Shown piece after piece: positions 57,968-64,000 of a stretch of 64,000 nt of DNA. The stretch comes from Dinoroseobacter sp049800775 (GTDB lineage Bacteria > Pseudomonadota > Alphaproteobacteria > Rhodobacterales > Rhodobacteraceae): NCBI RefSeq assembly GCF_049800775.1, contig NZ_JBNAFR010000006.1, positions 62,001 to 126,000 of the forward strand, read 5' to 3'. The position numbers were made by a program, and so were the translations under genes. Below the pieces are notes generated by a model that did no database searches, was not told the origin of the DNA, and worked only from the letters and a program-made list of their open reading frames with translations. Each line of letters begins with the position of its first letter. The first letter of the stretch is position 1.

Positions 57968-60292
57968 ATGATTACCTGGATTCCAAGGTTGGGCGCGTCG
58001 GCGATGCGCGTCCTGATGGCTACATTCCTTGGTATGATGCTCAGTCTCAGCGCCCCAAATATGGGTGTAGCCCAGGATTTCCGCTTTGATCGTGTAGAGA
58101 TAAACGGCAACCAGCGGATCGAGGGTGCCACGATCCTCAGCTTTGCGCAGATCGATCGGGGGCAAACGGTCACTGCGGGCGAGCTCAACGACGCCTTCAA
58201 CCGGATCCAGGCTTCGGGCCTGTTCGAATCTGTCGAGATCACCCCCCGGGGCGGCACGCTGGTGATCGATGTCGTGGAATACCCGACGATCAACCGCATC
58301 AATGTCGAGGGCAATCGCCGTCTGGATGACGACGTGTTGCTGCCGTTGATCGAAGCGAGCCCACGTCAGGTCTACAACCCAGCCCTCGCCGAGGCCGGGG
58401 CCGCCGCAATCGTCGAAGCCTACCGCGTCAGCGGTCGCCTCGCCGCCACGGTGGAGCCGCGCATCATTCGCCGCAGCGAGAACCGGGTGGATCTGGTGTT
58501 CGAAGTGACCGAGGGCGCCGTGGTCGAGAATGAGCGGATCAGCTTTGTCGGCAACCGGGTCTATTCCGACCGCCGCCTGCGCCGGGTTCTGGCCACCAAG
58601 GAGGCCGGGCTGCTGCGTCAGGTGATCCGCGCCGACAGCTTCATCGAAGACCGGATCGAGTTTGACCGCCAGTTGCTGACCGATTTCTACACCTCGCGCG
58701 GCTATGTGGATTTTCAGGTCCTGTCGATCACGCCCGAACTTTCGCGGGAGCGGGATGCGGTTCTGCTGACCTTCACCATCCGCGAGGGGCAGCAGTTCCG
58801 CATGGGCGAGATCACCGCGAGCAGCGACCTGCGCGAGGTGGATATCGAGAGTTTCGTGGCCGCCATCGACCTGGATCCGGGCGAGATCTACTCGCCCGCC
58901 AAGATCGACCGGACCACAACCCGGATGGAGCGGCTCGCGCTTCAGCAGGGCCTGAATTTCGTGCGCGTCTCTCCCCGGGTGAGCCGGAATGACGCCGCTG
59001 GCACGCTGGATGTGGATTTCGTGGTCGAGCGAGGCCCCCGTGTCTTCGTGGAGCGGATCGATATCGAGGGCAATGCCACCACGCTGGATCGCGTGATCCG
59101 GCGCCAGTTCGACACGGTCGAGGGCGATCCGTTCAATCCCCGCGAGATCCGTGAGGCCGCCGACCGCATCCGCGCGCTTGGGTTTTTCTCGAATGCCGAT
59201 GTGGACACACGGCCGGGCTCGGCGGATGACAGCGTCATCGTGGATGTGAATGTCGAGGAAGCCCCGACGGGCTCCTTGTCCTTTGGTGGCTCCTACTCGG
59301 TCGAAGACGGCTTCGGCCTCGTCGTGGCACTGACCGAGCGGAACTTCCTCGGGCGCGGTCAATCCGTGTCCCTGAGTTTCGATGGCACCTCCGGGGATCA
59401 GAATGTCAGCTTCCGCTTTGTCGAGCCTTCCTTCCTGTCGCGGGATCTGGCCTTTTCGTTCACCGCGGGCGTGACAAGCTCGGACAACTCGAACCGGGAA
59501 TTTGATATCGACCGGCTGGGGATCGATTTCGGCCTGTCCTTCCCGGTCAGCGAGAACGGGCGTCTGGGCTTGAATGTCGGGTATTTCGAGACGGAGCTTT
59601 CGGATCTCGACCCGGATCTGTCCTCGCCGATCCTGCTCAGAGAGACCGGCAAGGCATCGGGCGCACGCATCGGCTATACCTACAGCTATGACACACGGCG
59701 CACGGGCCTGAACCCGACCGCCGGGGTTCTGTTGAGCTTCGGGCAGACCGTCGAAGGTCTGGGCGGGGATGACAGCTTCCTGATCACCGAAGCCCGCGCC
59801 ATCGGGGAACGGCGCTTCCTGAACGAGGATCTGCTGCTGCGGGTTGCGCTCGAAGGCGGAACAATCTCCTCGATCGGCGATGGCCAGACCCGGGTCACGG
59901 ACCGCTTCTTCCTGTCCCGTGCGCAGATGCGCGGGTTTGCATCGAACGGCATCGGCCCGCGGGATCGGGAATCGCCGAACGAAGATGCGCTCGGCGGCAA
60001 TCACTATGCGGTCGCCCGGTTCGAGGCCGAATTCCCGCTTGGCCTGCCCGAGGAATACGGGATCGAGTTCGGTGCGTTCTTCGATGTGGGCACGGTCTGG
60101 GATCTGGATGACACGGACGGGTTCGACGGTGTCGAGGTCGATGACAGCCTGAACCTCCGCTCTTCGATTGGTGTCTCTGTATTCTGGGACACGGCGATTG
60201 GTCCGCTACGCTTCAACTTCTCGCGCGCGCTGCAGAAAGAGGACTATGACGAAGTGAATAACTTCGACTTCACGATCTCTACCCGGTTCTGA
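57968..60292 (+). CDS. bamA: Outer membrane assembly factor BamA
   Basis: A 774-residue outer-membrane protein: signal peptide, five POTRA domains (the first begins DFRFDRVEINGNQRIEGATIL; later ones include RISFVGNRVYSDRRL and VERIDIEGNATTLDRVI) and a C-terminal 16-strand barrel ending in the terminal Phe (TISTRF). It inserts beta-barrel proteins. Start ATG 57968 gives a 36-residue leader; ATG 58004 is an alternative. Confidence 0.95.
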   Translation: MITWIPRLGASAMRVLMATFLGMMLSLSAPNMGVAQDFRFDRVEINGNQRIEGATILSFAQIDRGQTVTAGELNDAFNRIQASGLFESVEITPRGGTLVIDVVEYPTINRINVEGNRRLDDDVLLPLIEASPRQVYNPALAEAGAAAIVEAYRVSGRLAATVEPRIIRRSENRVDLVFEVTEGAVVENERISFVGNRVYSDRRLRRVLATKEAGLLRQVIRADSFIEDRIEFDRQLLTDFYTSRGYVDFQVLSITPELSRERDAVLLTFTIREGQQFRMGEITASSDLREVDIESFVAAIDLDPGEIYSPAKIDRTTTRMERLALQQGLNFVRVSPRVSRNDAAGTLDVDFVVERGPRVFVERIDIEGNATTLDRVIRRQFDTVEGDPFNPREIREAADRIRALGFFSNADVDTRPGSADDSVIVDVNVEEAPTGSLSFGGSYSVEDGFGLVVALTERNFLGRGQSVSLSFDGTSGDQNVSFRFVEPSFLSRDLAFSFTAGVTSSDNSNREFDIDRLGIDFGLSFPVSENGRLGLNVGYFETELSDLDPDLSSPILLRETGKASGARIGYTYSYDTRRTGLNPTAGVLLSFGQTVEGLGGDDSFLITEARAIGERRFLNEDLLLRVALEGGTISSIGDGQTRVTDRFFLSRAQMRGFASNGIGPRDRESPNEDALGGNHYAVARFEAEFPLGLPEEYGIEFGAFFDVGTVWDLDDTDGFDGVEVDDSLNLRSSIGVSVFWDTAIGPLRFNFSRALQKEDYDEVNNFDFTISTRF

Positions 60293-60293
60293 C

Positions 60294-60953
60294 ATGGCAT
60301 TCGGGCGGGGGTGGCTGCGCGGTCTTGCGATTTGCACGGCCCTCGGCATGGCGCTGACACAGGGACCCGCAGAGGCGCAGCAGCAGATCCGCAGCAGCGT
60401 CTTGGTTCTGGATCAGGAACGCCTCTTCGCCGAGAGCACCTTCGGCATTCAGCTCAATCGCGCGCTCGAAGAGGCCTCGCGCCGGCTTGCTCAGGAAAAC
60501 CGCCAGATCGAGGCAGACCTGATCGAGCAGGAGCGCGCCCTGACAGAGGCGCGGTCCACCATGACCCCGGAAACCTTCCGGGAGGCAGCCGATGCCTTCG
60601 ACGCGCAGGTGTCGCGGTTTCGCGAAGAGCAGGACGCCAAATCCGAGCAACTCGCCAGACAGAGCGATCTGGAACGCCAGCGCTTTCTCGAGCTCGTGCT
60701 GCCGGTGCTGGGGGGGCTCCTCTCGGAATACGGGGCCTATGTCTTTCTCGATCAGCGGCAGGTCTTTCTGACCGATGACCGCATCAACGTCACCGATGAA
60801 GCCATCGCCCGGGTCAATGCGGCCCTTGCCGAGATGGAGGCGCAGTCGGGCGCGGCCCTGCCGCCCGCAGCGCTCGAAACCGAGCTGCCGGACGCACGCA
60901 GCGAAACGCCAAGCGACGCGCCCGACGCAACAGACGCCCGTGCGGCGGAGTAG
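60294..60953 (+). CDS. ompH: Periplasmic chaperone OmpH/Skp
   Basis: A 219-residue Skp-like chaperone placed right after bamA. A signal peptide (GLAICTALGMALTQGPAEAQQ) is followed by SSVLVLDQERLFAESTFG and a long helical hairpin (SRRLAQENRQIEADLIEQERAL) that holds unfolded outer-membrane proteins. The C-terminal 40 residues are acidic and extra. Confidence 0.9.
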   Translation: MAFGRGWLRGLAICTALGMALTQGPAEAQQQIRSSVLVLDQERLFAESTFGIQLNRALEEASRRLAQENRQIEADLIEQERALTEARSTMTPETFREAADAFDAQVSRFREEQDAKSEQLARQSDLERQRFLELVLPVLGGLLSEYGAYVFLDQRQVFLTDDRINVTDEAIARVNAALAEMEAQSGAALPPAALETELPDARSETPSDAPDATDARAAE

Positions 60954-61040
60954 CCCGGTCCGCCCGCTCCCTTGTCACAGGGCGCGGGGCTTGCTAGGCG
61001 AGACCTCACCACACGACCCAAGACAGCTAGGAGAGCAGGC

Positions 61041-61532
61041 ATGACCGACACGGCGACACCGGAGCCGCAGATCGTCCGAACCGCGGATATCGACTTGATC
61101 CAACGGATCCTGCCCCATCGCTATCCCTTCCTGCTGGTCGACAAGGTCGTCGCCATGGACCCGTTCAAATCGGCCACTGGCATCAAGAATGTCACCTTCA
61201 ACGAGCCGCATTTTCAGGGCCATTTCCCGGGCGAGCCGATCATGCCCGGCGTGCTGATCATCGAGGCGCTCGCCCAGACCTCGGCGCTGCTGGTCGGGAT
61301 TTCCATGGATATCGCGGATCAGGACATGCTGGTCTATTTCATGGGGATCGATAAGTGCAAGTTCCGCCGCAAGGTGGTCCCCGGCGATGTGGTCGAGCTC
61401 TCGGTCGAGGCGCTGCGCGGGAAGCCCGGCGGAAAGGTCTGGAAATTTGCCGGCAAGGCCACCGTGGATGGCGAGCTTGCCGCCGAAGCCGAATTCACGG
61501 CGATGATGGACCTGCCGAAGGATGCCGCATGA
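61041..61532 (+). CDS. fabZ: 3-hydroxyacyl-ACP dehydratase FabZ
   Basis: A 163-residue hot-dog-fold dehydratase of fatty acid synthesis. ILPHRYPFLLVDKV and the active-site block HFQGHFPGEPIMPGVLIIEALAQ (His and Glu) are complete. AGGAGAG precedes ATG 61041. It starts the lipid A group; the stop overlaps lpxA. Confidence 0.96.
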   Translation: MTDTATPEPQIVRTADIDLIQRILPHRYPFLLVDKVVAMDPFKSATGIKNVTFNEPHFQGHFPGEPIMPGVLIIEALAQTSALLVGISMDIADQDMLVYFMGIDKCKFRRKVVPGDVVELSVEALRGKPGGKVWKFAGKATVDGELAAEAEFTAMMDLPKDAA

Positions 61533-62329
61533 GCGGCGTTGATCCCAGCGCGCAGGTCCACCCGAGCGCGGTGATCGAAGACGGTGCCACGATCGGGCCT
61601 GACTGCAAGATCGGGCCGCTCTGCGTGATTGGCCCCGAGGTCACGCTTGGCCGCGCGGTCGAGGTCAAGAGCCATGCGGTTCTCACCGGCTGGACAGAGA
61701 TTGGCGACGAGACGATTATCTTTCCCTTCGCGACCATTGGCGAGATCCCGCAGGACCTGAAATTTGCGGGCGAACGCTCGCGCCTCGTGGTGGGCAAACG
61801 CAACCGGATCCGCGAGCATGTCACGATGAATACCGGCACCGAGGGTGGTGGTGGCGTTACCCGGATCGGCGATGACGGGCTCTTCATGGCGGGCTGCCAT
61901 GTGGCCCATGACGCGATCATAGGCGACCGGGTGATCCTTGTGAACAATTCGGCGGTGGCCGGTCATTGCGATATTGGCGATGACGTGATTGTCGGCGGGC
62001 TGTCGGGCATCCACCAATGGGTGCGCATCGGGCGCGGCGCGATCATTGGCGCGGTCTCGATGGTGACCAATGACGTGATGCCTTACGGCCTCGTGCAGGG
62101 CCCGCGCGGTGAGCTTGACGGGCTCAACCTCGTGGGGCTCAAGCGGCGCGGTGTGGCGCGCAAGGACATCACCGCCCTGCGGGCCGCGTTCCAGATGCTG
62201 GCGCAGGGCGAGGGGGCTTTCATGGACCGGGCCGCACGGCTCGGCGATGAAACCGAGAGCGACTATGTCCGCGAAATCGTCGCCTTTATCCTGGCCGATA
62301 GCGACCGCTCCTTCCTGACGCCGCGCTGA
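61529..62329 (+). CDS. lpxA: UDP-GlcNAc acyltransferase LpxA
   Basis: A 266-residue left-handed beta-helix enzyme, first step of lipid A. Hexapeptide repeats such as IGPDCKIGPLCVIGP, the catalytic His in FMAGCHVAHDAIIGD, and NRIREHVTMNTGTEGGGG are visible. It couples to fabZ and lpxI by overlapping start and stop codons. Confidence 0.97.
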   Translation: MSGVDPSAQVHPSAVIEDGATIGPDCKIGPLCVIGPEVTLGRAVEVKSHAVLTGWTEIGDETIIFPFATIGEIPQDLKFAGERSRLVVGKRNRIREHVTMNTGTEGGGGVTRIGDDGLFMAGCHVAHDAIIGDRVILVNNSAVAGHCDIGDDVIVGGLSGIHQWVRIGRGAIIGAVSMVTNDVMPYGLVQGPRGELDGLNLVGLKRRGVARKDITALRAAFQMLAQGEGAFMDRAARLGDETESDYVREIVAFILADSDRSFLTPR

Positions 62330-63123
62330 TGCTGGCGCTGGTGGCCGGACGCGGGGGCTTGCCGCTGGCGCTGGCCTCGGCGCTGCAGCGGGCAGGGCGC
62401 CCGTTCCATGTCTATGCTTTGGAAGGCTTCGCCCCGGACCTGCCCGATGTCACGCTGTTCAGGGTCGAGGCTCTGGGCCGTCTTTTGCGCGACATGCGCA
62501 AGGCGGGGATCTCCGAGGTCTGCTTTGCCGGTGCCATGCAACGCCCGCCGGTGGATATGGCAAAACTGCATCCTCTCAGCCTGTCGCTGGTGCCGCGCCT
62601 GATGAAGGTGATCGGCAAGGGCGATGACCGGCTCTTGCGCGAGGTGATCGCGATCTTCGAAGAGGCGGGCCTGCAGGTGCGCGGCGCCCATGAAGTCTCT
62701 CCCGATCTCCTGGCCAAGGGGGCCTTGGGACGCCAGCCGACCGAGGCAGAGCGGACCGATGCCGCGCGCGGCGCCGAAATCCTTTCGGCGCTCGGCCCTC
62801 TGGATCTGGGTCAGGGCTGCGTGGTGGCGGGCGGGCTCTGTCTCGGGGTGGAGACCCTGCAGGGCACCGATGCCATGCTGGGCTTTGTGGCCGAAACACG
62901 GGGAGGCCTGGCCAAGACAGCGGGCGTGTTCGTCAAGCGCGCCAAACCCGGGCAGGATCTGCGCATCGACATGCCGACCATCGGGCCGGACACGGTGACG
63001 GCCGCCGCGCGCGCCGGGCTGAGCGGGATCGCGGTGCAGGAAGGTGCCGTGCTGGTTCTGGACCGCGATACCCTGTCACGCCGGGCCGAAGAGGCCGGGA
63101 TTGCCATCTGGGCGCAGCCATGA
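62329..63123 (+). CDS. lpxI: UDP-2,3-diacylglucosamine hydrolase LpxI
   Basis: A 264-residue LpxI (DUF1009), the alphaproteobacterial replacement for LpxH. LALVAGRGGLPLALASALQRAGRP at the front, FAGAMQRPPVDMAKL and ELLxKGALGRQPTEAE-like DLLAKGALGRQPTEAE are family blocks; KRAKPGQDLRIDMPTIGPDTVTAAARAGLSG holds the catalytic Asp. It lies between lpxA and lpxB as in related genomes. Confidence 0.95.
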   Translation: MLALVAGRGGLPLALASALQRAGRPFHVYALEGFAPDLPDVTLFRVEALGRLLRDMRKAGISEVCFAGAMQRPPVDMAKLHPLSLSLVPRLMKVIGKGDDRLLREVIAIFEEAGLQVRGAHEVSPDLLAKGALGRQPTEAERTDAARGAEILSALGPLDLGQGCVVAGGLCLGVETLQGTDAMLGFVAETRGGLAKTAGVFVKRAKPGQDLRIDMPTIGPDTVTAAARAGLSGIAVQEGAVLVLDRDTLSRRAEEAGIAIWAQP

Positions 63124-64000
63124 GCTTCCATGTGTTTCTGATCGCCGGGGAACCCTCGGGCGACAAGCTTGGCGCGGCACTGATGGCCGGGCTCAAGAGC
63201 CTTGTGCCCGAGATCCGCTTCACCGGGGTCGGCGGGCCGCTCATGCAGGCCGAAGGGCTCAGCAGCCTTTTTCCCATGGACGAGCTCAGCGTCATGGGCA
63301 TCGCCGAGGTTCTGCCGAAATACCGCGCCCTGAAACGGCGCATTGCCGAGACGGCGCAGGCGGTTCTGGACGAGACGCCGGATGTGCTTGTCACCATTGA
63401 CAGCCCGGATTTCTGTCTGCGCGTGGCCAAGATCGTCAAGGCCGCGCGGGCGCAGAAAATCGTGCATTACGTGGCCCCCTCGGTCTGGGCCTGGCGGCCC
63501 GGGCGCGCGGACAAGATGGCCAAGGTGGTGGATGAGGTGCTCTGCCTGCTGCCCTTTGAGCCGCCCTATATGACCCGCGCGGGCATGCAGGCGCATTTCG
63601 TGGGCCACCCGGTCGTGGCCGAGCCCGAGGCCAGCGCCGACGCGGCAGTCGCCTTTCGTGCCGCCCATGGGCTGGCGGCGGAGGCGCCACTGATCCTGGC
63701 TCTGCCGGGCTCGCGCCGGGGCGAGGTCGGGCGCCTGGCCGAGCGGTTCGGGGCCGCCCTGCGCCCCGTGCTGGAGGCGCATCCCAAAGCGCGGGTCGTT
63801 GTGGTTCCGGCAACCCCTGTGCGCGACATGGTCGCCGAGGCAATGCGCGACTGGCCGGGGGATCCGATCCTGACAAGCGGCTCGGATCCTGACGAGAAGC
63901 GCGCCGTCTTTGCGGCCGCCGATCTGGCGCTGGCGGCATCCGGCACCGTCTCGTTGGAGCTTGCGGCGGCGGGCACACCGATGGTGATCGCCTATGACAT
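63120..64000 (+). CDS. lpxB: Lipid A disaccharide synthase LpxB, 3' end cut by window edge
   Basis: About 293 residues are visible. HVFLIAGEPSGDKLGAALM at the front, IDSPDFCLRVAKIVKA, HYVAPSVWAWRPGRADKM and LALPGSRRGEVGRLAERF are family marks; the last readable part ASGTVSLELAAAGTPMVIAYD is the sugar-nucleotide site. The gene continues beyond 64000. Confidence 0.96.
   Translation, partial: MSFHVFLIAGEPSGDKLGAALMAGLKSLVPEIRFTGVGGPLMQAEGLSSLFPMDELSVMGIAEVLPKYRALKRRIAETAQAVLDETPDVLVTIDSPDFCLRVAKIVKAARAQKIVHYVAPSVWAWRPGRADKMAKVVDEVLCLLPFEPPYMTRAGMQAHFVGHPVVAEPEASADAAVAFRAAHGLAAEAPLILALPGSRRGEVGRLAERFGAALRPVLEAHPKARVVVVPATPVRDMVAEAMRDWPGDPILTSGSDPDEKRAVFAAADLALAASGTVSLELAAAGTPMVIAYD

Noticed and set aside
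57830..60004. 724-codon minus-strand frame opposite bamA
   Set aside because: Antisense shadow of a well-supported BamA.
1..64000. CRISPR arrays, insertion sequences, rRNA genes
   Set aside because: I saw no spaced direct-repeat array, no transposase with flanking inverted repeats and no rRNA-like sequence.

Overview
The window joins a prophage (1 to about 39496) to a stretch of alphaproteobacterial chromosome (about 39497 to 64000). The host is most likely a member of the Rhodobacterales (Roseobacter group). The evidence is high GC, a typical envelope cluster (pyrH-frr-uppS-cdsA-dxr-rseP-bamA-ompH-fabZ-lpxA-lpxI-lpxB), REP-like hairpins of a kind I associate with roseobacter intergenic DNA, and the protein styles. 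This assignment is inference; no rRNA or other species marker lies in the window.

The prophage is a temperate, HK97-type siphophage integrated at the 3' part of a tRNA-Leu(CAA) gene; that part is left as an incomplete copy at 39438-39496. The left end lies beyond position 1. Its left arm (1-9529, minus strand) is one long operon read from a leftward promoter near 9560. It holds small unknown genes, a nucleotidyltransferase-fold protein, a recombination block (coiled-coil protein, ERF annealing protein, NinB, HNH nuclease), and an accessory block of small genes with repeated junction sequences, a PAPS-reductase-like PP-loop protein and a C5-methyltransferase-like protein. The arm ends with excisionase, tyrosine integrase and an HNH nuclease cut by the window edge. 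The immunity region (9559-10406) has a CI-like repressor, a Cro/YdaS-like protein, and two nearly identical promoter-operator modules facing away from each other.

The right arm (10170-35141, plus strand) runs through regulation and DNA modification, then replication (resolvase-like nuclease, GIY-YIG protein, replication protein, DnaA-domain-IV protein, SSB). A gap with a tRNA-Trp(CCA)-like gene follows, with two minus-strand genes for small exported proteins beside it. Packaging and head genes come next (HNH, TerS, TerL, portal, protease, capsid, connectors). The tail genes include an assembly chaperone with a probable -1 frameshift. Lysis is by a GH19-like endolysin, holin candidates and nested Rz/Rz1 spanins, ending at a terminator. 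Three beta-helix tailspike-type genes (one before lysis, two after the terminator) and a minus-strand two-gene unit complete the prophage.

The chromosomal part holds a MobA-like nucleotidyltransferase, an FAD/GcvT oxidoreductase of the sarcosine/dimethylglycine dehydrogenase family, an Stf0-type sulfotransferase, a peptide-type ABC importer operon (binding protein, two permeases, fused double ATPase) with an AraC regulator upstream, miaA, and the pyrH-to-lpxB cluster, cut inside lpxB.
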